Shown in pieces: positions 24,162 to 31,482 of a DNA stretch of 64,000 nucleotides (the stretch's first letter is position 1; the number at the start of each line of letters is the position of its first letter). The stretch is from Burkholderia sp. Ac-20365. GTDB taxonomy: Bacteria > Pseudomonadota > Gammaproteobacteria > Burkholderiales > Burkholderiaceae. Both the position numbers and the translations under genes were made by a program. The DNA is taken from contig NZ_JAAGPI010000004.1 in assembly GCF_017104715.1 (NCBI RefSeq), positions 62,001 through 126,000 on the forward strand. The letters run 5' to 3'. The notes beneath the pieces were generated by a model. The model was not told the DNA's origin, did not search any database, and saw only the letters and a program-made list of their open reading frames with translations.

Positions 24162-24410
24162 ATGAAAATCGCAAATCTGATCCAGAAAGTCGCTTACATC
24201 ATCGCAGCTGTTCTGGTGATCGCAATTGGTGTGTACGAAGCGGTTGCAATTCCCTCGGGCACGATGACGATGCGCGCTGCGATCTTCATGCTGTGCATCG
24301 CTACGCTGGCAGCATGGTTCACGCTCGCTGGCTATCACGCACCGGGTTTCGGCCGCTTCCTGCAATCGCGGATGCGCAAGGCATCCTTCCCGCAAATCCA
24401 GCGCGTCTGA
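24162..24410 (+). CDS. Small two-helix membrane protein, copy 1 (82 aa)
   Basis: ATG at 24162 follows AAAGGGG. The product has two hydrophobic segments (about 11-29 and 38-57) and a basic C-terminal tail (RFLQSRMRKASFPQIQRV). It is nearly identical to the product at 24554. The whole unit including its leader is a tandem duplication with 392-base spacing. No family recognised. Confidence 0.75.
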   Translation: MKIANLIQKVAYIIAAVLVIAIGVYEAVAIPSGTMTMRAAIFMLCIATLAAWFTLAGYHAPGFGRFLQSRMRKASFPQIQRV

Positions 24411-24431
24411 CGCGTCATCAACCTGAAATCG

Positions 24432-24553
24432 AAAGCCCGTCCGGGCTTTCCGCTGTGTGTCCTGTGACCACATCGGAAAGCCAGTTCACGGACAACGTGA
24501 AAACCAGGCTTACCCTTTTTTCAGCGCCGTTACGGCATCCAAAGGGGTAATTC
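24432..24553 (+). promoter_or_regulatory. Multi-hairpin leader of the 24554 gene
   Basis: Hairpin A AAAGCCC (24432-24438)/GGGCTTT (24443-24449), competing hairpin B GGCTTTCCG (24444-24452)/CGGAAAGCC (24474-24482), and hairpin C with inner TTCACG/CGTGAA, then T6 (24516-24521). The SD-sequestering element is identical to that of copy 1. Stem C has changed relative to copy 1 on both sides (TTCACG/CGTGAA against TTCAC/GTGAA). Confidence 0.7.
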
Positions 24554-24802
24554 ATGAAAATCGCAAATCTGATCCAGAAAGTCGCTTACATCATCGCTGC
24601 TGTTCTGGTGATCGTAATTGGTGTGTACGAAGCGGTTGCAATTCCCTCGGGCACGATGACGATGCGCGCTGCTTTCTGCATGCTGTGCCTCGGTACGCTG
24701 GCAGCGTGGTTCACGCTCGCTGGTTATCACGCACCGGGATTCGGCCGCTTCCTGCAATCGCGGATGCGCAAGGCATCCTTCCCGCAAATCCAGCGCGCCT
24801 GA
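24554..24802 (+). CDS. Small two-helix membrane protein, copy 2 (82 aa)
   Basis: Tandem duplicate of the 24162 gene with a handful of substitutions, mostly conservative and concentrated in the second membrane segment (AAFCMLCLGTLAAW against AAIFMLCIATLAAW). Same start context and same basic tail ending QIQRA. Both copies are intact, so both are probably expressed. Confidence 0.75.
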   Translation: MKIANLIQKVAYIIAAVLVIVIGVYEAVAIPSGTMTMRAAFCMLCLGTLAAWFTLAGYHAPGFGRFLQSRMRKASFPQIQRA

Positions 24803-24823
24803 CGCGTCATCAACCTGAAATCG

Positions 24824-24952
24824 AAAGCCCTCAGGGCTTTCCCGTGCGTGTCGCATACGACCACACCGGAAAGCCTCGATGGCGGATGTGCCCCGAGACG
24901 TACCCGAACCTCTTTAAAACGCCGCCGTGCGCGGCATCACAAGGGGTTAGTC
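24824..24952 (+). promoter_or_regulatory. Multi-hairpin leader of the 24953 gene
   Basis: Hairpin A AAAGCCC (24824-24830)/GGGCTTT (24834-24840) competes with B GGCTTTCC (24835-24842)/GGAAAGCC (24868-24875). Near the gene, CCTCTT can pair with AAGGGG (one G-U) around GCCGC-CGT-GCGGC. Confidence 0.65.
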
Positions 24953-25435
24953 ATGAAATTCGTCACGAAGTCCATCTCCGCTATCCATGTCGCCGCGATA
25001 GCTGTCGTTTTTGCGTGCCTCCTCTTCGAAGTCCACGCACTGTTGACGGGGACGATGACGGTGCGCATGGCGATGCAGGCGCTTACGGTCGGATCAGCCG
25101 CTGGCTGGATCGTGCTTACGACCGGATGGACCGCGCTTGCCGGACACTTTGCGCTCGCACGGTTGCGCTCGCGCAGCGCACAGATCGTCAAAGGCGCGCT
25201 TCCCAGGATCAACGCAGGCATCAACTGGTTTCTCCTCACAACGATCGCTGCGTGTGCCCTGATCCTCCTGTTCGGACTCAGTGAGGGCACCCTTTCCGAG
25301 GGCATACTCATCGGGGTGTTGCTCACCGCGGCCAGCTTCTCGTTCGTGGGCGTGGTTTGGCACCTCGCGTATAGCCAGTACGAGGAGTTGAACGGGTTTA
25401 TGCAGCCGGCGGGAGACCTGGCCGCCGGGCAATAA
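24953..25435 (+). CDS. Four-helix membrane protein (160 aa)
   Basis: ATG at 24953 follows AAGGGG. It has four hydrophobic segments at about 9-27, 44-64, 85-104 and 113-133. The first half resembles the 82-aa duplicated proteins (motif TGTMTVRMAM against SGTMTMRAA), so this may be a longer paralogue. No enzymatic motif. An upstream in-frame start at 24848 runs through the leader hairpins and is rejected. Confidence 0.75.
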   Translation: MKFVTKSISAIHVAAIAVVFACLLFEVHALLTGTMTVRMAMQALTVGSAAGWIVLTTGWTALAGHFALARLRSRSAQIVKGALPRINAGINWFLLTTIAACALILLFGLSEGTLSEGILIGVLLTAASFSFVGVVWHLAYSQYEELNGFMQPAGDLAAGQ

Positions 25436-25459
25436 TCTGCACGCTGGATGTAACAGGAA

Positions 25460-25572
25460 AAAGCCCCTCCGGGGCTTTCCCGCGCCAGCCTTAAGGGGGG
25501 CGTCGGAAAGCCGCCCAGACGTTCGTGGCTATCCCTTTTTCACGCCGATCTTCGGCACATAAGGGGTAACTC
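25460..25572 (+). promoter_or_regulatory. Multi-hairpin leader of the 25573 gene
   Basis: A: AAAGCCCC (25460-25467)/GGGGCTTT (25471-25478). B: GGCTTTCC (25473-25480)/GGAAAGCC (25505-25512) with inner GCGCC/GGCGT. C: AGCC (25509-25512)/GGCT (25527-25530) followed by CCC and T6. SD stem: CCCTT/AAGGG (25562-25566) around GCCGA-TCT-TCGGC. Confidence 0.7.
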
Positions 25573-25902
25573 ATGAAAATCGCAAGCTCGATGCTGGCAA
25601 AGTTCGTCACACCCAAAGTGACGCGCTATCACAGTCTGTCGGCTCACAGCGTCGACCTCAAGCGCACGGCCCACACGAAACTCGCGAGCCGCGTGTTTTT
25701 CTGGGCAATGATGTTTGCGGTCGCCGTGTACATCGAGTCGGTGGCGTTTGCGAACATCCTCCATCGCGATGTCCCGCCTCTGGCGGCGTCCATCCCGGTA
25801 TGTGTGCTCGTCGCTTTCGGCGCGCGGCTCGCCATCCAGATGCTGCTGTCCGCGCGGGCAACGAACAGGCGACTGCACGCTCACGCACTCTCGCGACGCT
25901 AG
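25573..25902 (+). CDS. Two-helix membrane protein (109 aa)
   Basis: ATG at 25573 follows AAGGGG. The N-terminal 40 residues are polar and basic, then come hydrophobic segments at about 42-62 and 70-92, and a basic tail (RATNRRLHAHALSRR). Both ends are probably cytoplasmic. No family recognised. Confidence 0.7.
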   Translation: MKIASSMLAKFVTPKVTRYHSLSAHSVDLKRTAHTKLASRVFFWAMMFAVAVYIESVAFANILHRDVPPLAASIPVCVLVAFGARLAIQMLLSARATNRRLHAHALSRR

Positions 25903-25923
25903 TCGCCGCGTTCACTGAAATCA

Positions 25924-26040
25924 AAAGCCTCTTCCAGAGGCTTTCCCGTGAGCGTCCTTCGGCGCCCACCGGAAAGCCTTCGGCACGCGAAGGTTTCCCC
26001 GATTACCACGCCGTTTTCTCGGCAATTCAAGGGGAATCTC
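25924..26040 (+). promoter_or_regulatory. Multi-hairpin leader of the 26041 gene
   Basis: A: AAAGCCTCT (25924-25932)/AGAGGCTTT (25936-25944). B: GGCTTTCC (25939-25946)/GGAAAGCC (25971-25978). C: CCTTCG/CGAAGG with a GGAAA/TTTCC extension. Then CCCC...GGGG flanks GCCG...CGGC before the SD. Confidence 0.65.
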
Positions 26041-26394
26041 ATGAAGAACGTAATCGCAAAGGTCCAGGCTTTCGTCCGCGCTGTCGTGGTGCTCTTCGTC
26101 ACACCGCGTGATTCGGGTCTGGTTCGCGAAATCTGCAACTACCGTTTCGCAACGGCCGGCAAGATGCACTCTGTCCTGATCTCGGGAATCGCGATCTCGG
26201 CGCTCGTGTTCATCTACATGATTCTCAGCGCGGCCATGATGAACGTCGACGTGAACTTCCGGTTCATGGTGACTTTCGCATGCTCTCAGACGGCGCTGCT
26301 GGTGATCTCCTTCATCGCACTCAGCTGGTATTACTCGGCGATGTGCAATCCCGAAGTGATCCTCGCGCGGCGCAGGCTGGAAGGGCGTCTGTAA
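26041..26394 (+). CDS. Two-helix membrane protein (117 aa)
   Basis: ATG at 26041 follows CAAGGGG. A 45-residue N-terminal cytoplasmic part is followed by hydrophobic segments at about 45-65 and 76-97 and a short basic tail (RRRLEGRL). The layout is like the 109-aa neighbour. No family recognised. Confidence 0.7.
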   Translation: MKNVIAKVQAFVRAVVVLFVTPRDSGLVREICNYRFATAGKMHSVLISGIAISALVFIYMILSAAMMNVDVNFRFMVTFACSQTALLVISFIALSWYYSAMCNPEVILARRRLEGRL

Positions 26395-26406
26395 GCTTTA
26401 AACCGA

Positions 26407-26621
26407 AATCGGAGCCCCAGCGAGGGCTTCCGCGAGGTAGTCGCCAGATTGCCGCGCGGAAGCCTTTCCGGGGCTCAACAAACGCGACGAAGGGCATCCC
26501 GCAACGCTCACGGTCTTTAAAAACTGTCCAGCGATGCAGGGCGTCTTTCCGGTTGTTTAAGCCACTCCGGGCCCGGTCCTATACTCCTTTCCCAACGCCA
26601 GATGGCAACAAGGAGTAATCC
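26407..26621 (+). promoter_or_regulatory. Leader of the 26622 gene
   Basis: GGCTTCCGCG/CGCGGAAGCC (about 26428-26466) is a 10-bp stem nested in GAGCCCC/GGGGCTC; the 5' part can alternatively fold as AGCCC/GGGCT. Near the gene ACTCCTT (26583-26589) pairs perfectly with AAGGAGT (26610-26616) around GCC-AGAT-GGC. Confidence 0.65.
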
Positions 26622-27350
26622 ATGAAACCCCGTAACAACGCCCGTCGTCAGACGTCCCGCAAACAAGCGAACCGGAACGGCTCGCACCGGAAGCAGAAGG
26701 CGGCCAATCCGGCTACGGTCTCTGCGTCGCAGACGTCGTCGACGCCTGCGCCCCAGGCGCCGGCGAACGCGAGCCCTGGCAACGCGCAGCAGTCGAACGC
26801 CCAGTTCCTGAAACATTCAGCGTCGCATCTCATCGGGCACCTGGCCGGCGACGCGAAAGAACTGCTCAAGGTTCTCGTGCTCATCGCAGTCGCAATTCCG
26901 CTCTTCGCGTTGAGTCATCTCGCCGATGGCACGGACGTCACGCTGAGCTGGCTCATGCAGGTCGGATTCAGCGCGGCGCTCGTCGCCGCGAGCCTCATCG
27001 TGATTCTGTCCGCGGCGAAGAAGGCGGGCGTCCGCCTGCTGAGCGCCCAGAGCAAAGTGCCGCTCCCGAAGCCGACGGACGTGCTGGAATTTCAGGCGCT
27101 GGTATCGATTGGTATTTCGACAGCCATTCTGCTTGGGGCCATTGCCGTGTATGTCGCGTGCGAACTGCTCCTGGAATTCGGTCACGCAATTCATGCGCCC
27201 GAGTTCCCGCTGCAGGTCCTCGCCTTCATGCACAAGTGCGTTGTCGAGATGGGCTTCGGTGTCTGGCTGGCCGAAATGCTGGTCTGCGCACTGAAGTATG
27301 CGCACGCACTGTTTGCCAACGCCTCGGCGGAGGTTCGCGGCGCGCCCTGA
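26622..27350 (+). CDS. Membrane protein with basic Ala/Pro-rich N-terminus (242 aa)
   Basis: ATG at 26622 follows AAGGAG. The first 65 residues are basic then Ala/Pro/Gln/Ser-rich (disordered). They are followed by four hydrophobic segments at about 84-102, 110-129, 160-182 and 195-220. The basic tail could touch nucleic acid or another charged partner (inference). No family recognised. A terminator follows at 27377-27404. Confidence 0.7.
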   Translation: MKPRNNARRQTSRKQANRNGSHRKQKAANPATVSASQTSSTPAPQAPANASPGNAQQSNAQFLKHSASHLIGHLAGDAKELLKVLVLIAVAIPLFALSHLADGTDVTLSWLMQVGFSAALVAASLIVILSAAKKAGVRLLSAQSKVPLPKPTDVLEFQALVSIGISTAILLGAIAVYVACELLLEFGHAIHAPEFPLQVLAFMHKCVVEMGFGVWLAEMLVCALKYAHALFANASAEVRGAP

Positions 27351-27376
27351 CACGCAGGGATTCGAAGAACTGAGGG

Positions 27377-27404
27377 ACGCGACTGGCAACAGTCGCGTTT
27401 CTTT
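27377..27404 (+). terminator. Rho-independent terminator
   Basis: ACGCGACTG (27377-27385) and CAGTCGCGT (27390-27398) with a GCAA tetraloop, followed by TTCTTTC. Confidence 0.8.
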
Positions 27405-27482
27405 CACCCGGTTGCATGGCCCGTGATGAGTGAAATCTGCGTATCGCAACGTGCGTGGATCTGACTTATCCCAACCCCCGAA

Positions 27483-27533
27483 CCCTTTTTCTGATCGCCG
27501 ACTCTTCGGCACCAATATCAAAAAGGGAAAGCC
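27483..27533 (+). promoter_or_regulatory. SD-sequestering leader of the 27534 gene
   Basis: CCCTTTTT (27483-27490) pairs with AAAAAGGG (27520-27527), which contains the SD. The inner hairpin is GCCGA (27497-27501)/TCGGC (27506-27510). Confidence 0.7.
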
Positions 27534-28538
27534 ATGCATCAGCAAACTCTGTTCGATGCGCCTGTCGAACCTGAAAGTGTCGAGCCTCTGTTCGATCCGT
27601 TCGCCTACGAAACGTACATCGTGTTCTTTTCAGGCGGGAAGGATTCGGTCGCGTGCCTGCTTCATCTGCTTGACCTGGGCATTGACCGCTCCAGAATCGA
27701 GCTATGGCATCACGACGTCGACGGAAACGGCGAGTCCTTCATGGACTGGGCGATTACGCCCGACTATTGCCGCAAACTCGCCGACGCGTTTCGCCTGCCG
27801 TACTACGTGAGCTGGCGTGAGGGTGGATTCCTGCGCGAGATGTTGCGTACTGACCAGCCAACCGCGGCCGTGACGGCTGAGACGCCGTCGGGTCTCGTCG
27901 TGGCAGGCGGGGCAGGGCCGTCGAATACGAGGCGCAAATTCCCGCAAGTCACCGCGTCGCTCGCGCAGCGCTGGTGTAGCGCGGCCCTGAAAATCGACGT
28001 GGGCGCTGCGGCAATTCGGAACCAGGAACGCTTCATCGGGTCTCGCACCCTCGTCATCACGGGCGAGAGGGCGGAGGAGTCGGCAGCTCGAGCACGCTAC
28101 AACGTGTTTGAACGAGATCGAACGCATACGCAGAGCCGTCACGTCGATCACTGGCGACCGGTGCTGCACTGGACCGAGGAGCAGGTATGGGACGCACTGC
28201 GACGCCACGGCGTTGTGGCCCATCCCGCCTATCACCTCGGTTTTAGTCGGGTGTCATGTGCCCACTGCATCTTCGCAAATCCCGACCAGCGCGCGACTGA
28301 ACGCAAGCTCATGCCACTGCGATTCGACCGAATTGCCAGTTATGAAGTGGAGTTCGGCATGACGATCGCACGTTCGAAGAGCGTTCACCAGGTTGCAGAC
28401 GAGGGCACTCCCTACGACTACGACGAGGAGACCGCGGCAGTCGCCCTCGGGACGCTGTATCAGCAACCAATTCTCGTCGATCCAGCAGCATGGAAGCTGC
28501 CGTCCGGAGCATACCGGCACGGTGGCGGCCCGCTCTGA
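27534..28538 (+). CDS. PAPS-reductase-like PP-loop protein
   Basis: This 334-residue protein has a PP-loop SGGKDS at 33-38 and a later SCAHCIF cysteine pair, a pattern of the phosphoadenosine-phosphosulfate reductase family. PP-loop enzymes adenylate a substrate; family members reduce PAPS or take part in sulphur or DNA modification (DndC is related). An ERAEES segment follows the middle and RPVLHWTEEQVWDAL matches the family C-terminal part. No sulphur-assimilation genes lie nearby, whereas a DNA methyltransferase is 2 kb downstream. A nucleic-acid modification role is therefore possible but is inference. Confidence 0.8.
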   Translation: MHQQTLFDAPVEPESVEPLFDPFAYETYIVFFSGGKDSVACLLHLLDLGIDRSRIELWHHDVDGNGESFMDWAITPDYCRKLADAFRLPYYVSWREGGFLREMLRTDQPTAAVTAETPSGLVVAGGAGPSNTRRKFPQVTASLAQRWCSAALKIDVGAAAIRNQERFIGSRTLVITGERAEESAARARYNVFERDRTHTQSRHVDHWRPVLHWTEEQVWDALRRHGVVAHPAYHLGFSRVSCAHCIFANPDQRATERKLMPLRFDRIASYEVEFGMTIARSKSVHQVADEGTPYDYDEETAAVALGTLYQQPILVDPAAWKLPSGAYRHGGGPL

Positions 28539-28571
28539 CGACGCAGCCATCAACACAATCCTCAACGACAG

Positions 28572-28710
28572 GGAATGCCTCACGGCATTCCAGAACCACA
28601 CGCGGTTCTGGAATGCCCCGTGGCAGATCGCTTTTCCCCGCCGGCATACCGGCAATCGCGATCATGGGCGCCACCCGGTGTGTGCCCAATCAACCGAGAG
28701 GACATGAAAG
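28572..28710 (+). promoter_or_regulatory. Leader with competing 8-bp and 14-bp hairpins
   Basis: A: GGAATGCC (28572-28579)/GGCATTCC (28584-28591). B: a perfect 14-bp stem of 28584-28597 with 28604-28617, which reuses the second arm of A. A GCCGG-CATA-CCGGC hairpin follows, then the ribosome site GAGAGGA. Confidence 0.7.
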
Positions 28711-29010
28711 ATGAAACAGCAAGCGCAGATCGAACCGGTTCAGGATCTCTCGAGCCGGGCAATGAAGGCTCGCCTCGATGTCTGGAGTCTCCCGCGTATC
28801 AAGGACAGCATCGCCGACCGCTCCAAGGTCGTCGGTCGCTGCGTCACCTGGGGCGCCGGAGGCCAGACCACTGTCATCGTGGCCTGCGATCCCGCGACAC
28901 ATCGGGTACTCACGCAGTCAGGCTCGGTCTACGAACTCGGCATGCCAAACATCGGATTCGCGGTCGCGAACCCCGGACTGATGGCACAAGTGGGCTTTGG
29001 CTCAACCTGA
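28711..29010 (+). CDS. Hypothetical protein (99 aa)
   Basis: I do not recognise this protein. ATG at 28711 has GAGAGGAC upstream; an ATG at 28704 is in another frame. It looks like a small soluble beta-rich domain (KVVGRCVTWGAGGQTTVIVACDP, RVLTQSGSVYELG). No membrane segment, unlike most neighbours. Confidence 0.65.
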   Translation: MKQQAQIEPVQDLSSRAMKARLDVWSLPRIKDSIADRSKVVGRCVTWGAGGQTTVIVACDPATHRVLTQSGSVYELGMPNIGFAVANPGLMAQVGFGST

Positions 29011-29063
29011 GTGCATCAAGCGCCAGCAAATGCCTGCTGTTCTCCGCCGGAGACGACAGGAGG

Positions 29064-29211
29064 GAATGCCTCCACAGGCATTCCAGAGCCGATGGGTTCT
29101 GGAATGCCACATCTCGGCAGATCGCTTTGTCCGCGCCGGATTTACCCGGCATCAATTGGTAAGCGCAACGGAAACGTTGCAAAGCGGATTAACAGCAATT
29201 GGAGAACAACA
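29064..29211 (+). promoter_or_regulatory. Leader with competing hairpins, paralogue of the 28572 leader
   Basis: A: GGAATGCC (29064-29071)/GGCATTCC (29078-29085). B: 29078-29091 with 29096-29109, 14 pairs including one G-U. It shares sequence with the 28572 leader, and the base changes keep both folds possible. A GCCGG-ATTTAC-CCGGC hairpin followed by A lies downstream. Confidence 0.7.
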
Positions 29212-29499
29212 ATGAAATTCAGGTTATCGGAAGAACTCAGGAAAGAGCTGACCAACTCTCTTGAAACGCTCGTCAGGTTCGCTGCCGACGTTTTCACCTC
29301 GGTTGTGATGCTCTTTCTCGTCGCAAAATCGGCACTGTTCAGCCATTCGGTTATCGAAGGGCTGGCTGTGGCGACACATGACACGCTGACCAGCGACCTG
29401 CTGTCGGCTGCTCATGTGGTCACGTTGGTCCTCCACGTCTTCGCCTTCGGGTGGGTGTCGTGGTTGGCCTTCAAGCGCTTCGTGAGAAGCCTCAAGTAA
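29212..29499 (+). CDS. Small two-helix membrane protein (95 aa)
   Basis: ATG at 29212 follows GGAGAAC. A charged 20-residue start is followed by hydrophobic segments at about 23-42 and 66-87 and a basic tail (KRFVRSLK). No family recognised. It continues the series of small membrane proteins. Confidence 0.65.
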   Translation: MKFRLSEELRKELTNSLETLVRFAADVFTSVVMLFLVAKSALFSHSVIEGLAVATHDTLTSDLLSAAHVVTLVLHVFAFGWVSWLAFKRFVRSLK

Positions 29500-29545
29500 G
29501 TAGTCCCTTTTCAAACCCTGGTGTCTAATTAACCGGAGAATCCTC

Positions 29546-29680
29546 ATGAAGAAACTCGCCAATCTGTTCGTCGGTGAGGTGCTCGATTTCACACGTGAAG
29601 TCGTTCAACCGATCCAGTCGGGCGTCCGCGCTCTCATCAGCGCGGTGGGCCGTGGTGCCCCGGCACAGTCGGCAGACTGA
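29546..29680 (+). CDS. Very small protein (44 aa)
   Basis: ATG at 29546 follows CCGGAGAATCC, a good ribosome site. The 44-residue product begins MKKLANLFVGEVLDFTREVV and forms one or two amphipathic helices, ending polar. High third-position GC supports coding. Function unknown; the leader here is short and lacks the GCC hairpin. Confidence 0.55.
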   Translation: MKKLANLFVGEVLDFTREVVQPIQSGVRALISAVGRGAPAQSAD

Positions 29681-29711
29681 TCCGGCTCCACTGTCCGCGA
29701 GTAACAGTCGT

Positions 29712-29860
29712 GAGCAGTGGCAAGAGGTCCCTTCGGGGACCTCTTCCGCTTCCACCCATCAAGAACCTGTTCGGCAGGGCATACAGCAGTGGAGGAACCA
29801 CCGCTGTGTCTCCTGACACTCCAGTTTTCACACGCCTTCATTGGCATACTGGAGAAACCC
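29712..29860 (+). promoter_or_regulatory. Leader of the 29861 gene
   Basis: An AAGAGGTCCC/GGGACCTCTT hairpin with a TTCG loop follows the previous gene. Next come a CAGC-GTGG/CCAC-GCTG hairpin and the SD stem TCCAG (29820-29824)/CTGGA (29849-29853) around GCC-TTCATT-GGC. Confidence 0.65.
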
Positions 29861-30115
29861 ATGAACAACAAGTTGTCTGCGAGGACGAAACCCGAAACGG
29901 GCCCCGCAATCACGGCCCCCATGCTGCCCGCAGTTGGCCAGCGTGTAGGCGTAGTGTGCGGTCCCGGCGAGCAGCCCCGCGATAACGCTGGCACGGTGCA
30001 AAGCATCGTGAAAGATCGCTGGGGCTCTCACGCCGTCATTCAGATGGATGCTGGTGACACGCGAACCTGCCACAGACTAAACAGAGGACCGGGAATCGGA
30101 TGGCACACTCTCTAA
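29861..30115 (+). CDS. Hypothetical protein (84 aa)
   Basis: I do not recognise this protein. ATG at 29861 follows CTGGAG. The sequence has a KOW-like flavour (PAVGQRVGVVCGPGEQPRDNAGTVQSIVKDRWGSHAVIQMDAG), a small beta-barrel pattern seen in nucleic-acid or ribosome-binding proteins; this is a weak resemblance. No membrane segment. Confidence 0.6.
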   Translation: MNNKLSARTKPETGPAITAPMLPAVGQRVGVVCGPGEQPRDNAGTVQSIVKDRWGSHAVIQMDAGDTRTCHRLNRGPGIGWHTL

Positions 30116-30227
30116 GGAACGTCCGGTATTCCCTGGCACCGCATGCCTTGATCGCTTCGAATTCGCGCGCCAAACGGTGGTGGCCTGCTGCGCACGCAAT
30201 CGTAGGCTTTCCCGGCGGAGGTGATTC

Positions 30228-30401
30228 GTGAAAACGGCAAGCTGGGTGATCCGCGAAAAGTGTACAGGCAATGTCCTCTTCGAAACCTGGGACGAACAGA
30301 AGGTCGCTCGACTCAATACGTCCAGGTACGAGGCTGTTCCAATTCTCGACTATCTGACCGGCCTCAATCGCGCGATCCGCGAGGGGACGATCGGTAACTG
30401 A
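30228..30401 (+). CDS. Small protein (57 aa)
   Basis: GTG at 30228 lies behind GGAGGTGATT, close to a perfect anti-16S match, which fixes the start. The product (starting VKTASWVIREKCTGNVLFET) looks like a compact alpha/beta domain ending in a helix (PILDYLTGLNRAIREG). I believe related small proteins occur on Burkholderiaceae phages and plasmids, but I cannot name a family. Unlike its neighbours it has an open, strong ribosome site. Confidence 0.65.
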   Translation: MKTASWVIREKCTGNVLFETWDEQKVARLNTSRYEAVPILDYLTGLNRAIREGTIGN

Positions 30402-30469
30402 CACCGCCGCGAAGTCTCGCGCGCCGCCCGCCTTTGCGGTAGCGCGCGAGCCTCGCGATCAACAATCAG

Positions 30470-30559
30470 GGGGCACACCGGTTATCCAGACCGGCGTGCC
30501 CCTTGGGCACTCCCTTTTTCCAACGCCGATCCGATCGGCAACAGTCAAGGAGTGCATTC
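30470..30559 (+). promoter_or_regulatory. Three-state leader of the methyltransferase gene
   Basis: GTGCCCC (30496-30502) can pair upstream with GGGGCAC (30470-30476) or downstream with GGGCAC (30505-30510), the latter giving a terminator followed by T5 (30515-30519). The arm GCACTCC (30508-30514) can also pair with GGAGTGC (30549-30555), hiding the SD around GCCGAT-CCG-ATCGGC. Confidence 0.7.
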
Positions 30560-31471
30560 ATGAGTAACAGCAACAGCAGCATCATGTCGTTCCCTTCGAG
30601 AGGCGAGTGGGGTAAGGCTTCGTGGCGCGGAAACTGTAGCGGTCACGTATACCGCACGCTGTTCGAGCAGATCCTCGTGGGCCTCGCCGATCCTGTATTC
30701 ATCGACCCGATGATGGGGTCGGGCACGAGCATCGATGTCTGCAAGGACATGAACATCCGCGCGCATGGGCTCGATCTGCACATGGGTTTCAACGCGTTGC
30801 GTGACAGCATCCTGGAACGAACTGGGGAGCCTGGTAATCTCGTGTTGTCGCATCCACCTTACGGGGGGCAGATCAAATATTCGGGAGAAGTTTGGGGCGA
30901 GACTCCTCATCCCGATGACCTGTCACACTGCGTCGACGACGAGGACTTCCACAACAAGCTTGCGTACTGCGTGCTCAATCAGCGCGACGCCACCGTCGAT
31001 GGTGGCTACTATGGCGTGATCATCGGAGACTGGCGTCGCCGTGGTAATTACACGAGCTATCAGGCCGAGCTGATCGCACGCATGCCGTCGGACGAACTGG
31101 CGGGCGTGCTGATCAAGGCGCAGCACAACACGATGAGCTCGTTCAAGAAATACGCGGGCAAGACAGCTTTGCCCTTCATCACGCATGAGTACATCGTGCT
31201 CTTCGCGAAGAAGGCACGGACCGTGCTCGATGTGCTCGCAATCACAGCGCGCGAAGCGCATGCGCGCCTGCAAGGCACCTGGCGCAACGTGGTGAAACTC
31301 GTGCTGATGAAACTCGGGGGCAGTGCGCCACTTCAGAAGATCTATGAAGCGGTGTCGGCCGCGACTGACAAGGTCGCATCGAACCCGAACTGGCAGGCCA
31401 AGGTGAGGCAGACGCTGCAGTTGCATGCAGAGTTTGCCCGGTCCGAGCGTGGCGTCTGGGCGCTCGCGTAA
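30560..31471 (+). CDS. DNA methyltransferase (N6-A or N4-C)
   Basis: This 303-residue protein has an AdoMet-binding motif DPMMGSGT (49-56) and a catalytic SHPPYGG motif (98-103), the signature of amino-methyltransferases. Motif I comes before motif IV, as in the alpha/gamma order. No restriction enzyme gene is adjacent, so it looks like an orphan enzyme, typical of plasmids and phages, for self-protection or regulation. Target sequence cannot be inferred. ATG at 30560 is chosen behind AAGGAGTG; the longer frame to 30503 lies in the leader. Confidence 0.85.
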   Translation: MSNSNSSIMSFPSRGEWGKASWRGNCSGHVYRTLFEQILVGLADPVFIDPMMGSGTSIDVCKDMNIRAHGLDLHMGFNALRDSILERTGEPGNLVLSHPPYGGQIKYSGEVWGETPHPDDLSHCVDDEDFHNKLAYCVLNQRDATVDGGYYGVIIGDWRRRGNYTSYQAELIARMPSDELAGVLIKAQHNTMSSFKKYAGKTALPFITHEYIVLFAKKARTVLDVLAITAREAHARLQGTWRNVVKLVLMKLGGSAPLQKIYEAVSAATDKVASNPNWQAKVRQTLQLHAEFARSERGVWALA

Positions 31472-31482
31472 GCGGACAACGG

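Larger units (their letters stand above)
24040..24822 (+). repeat. Tandem duplication, about 392 bp per unit
   Basis: Two adjacent units (about 24040-24431 and 24432-24822) each carry the multi-hairpin leader, the SD element and an 82-codon membrane-protein gene. Start codons are exactly 392 bases apart and the coding parts are nearly identical. Confidence 0.85.
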
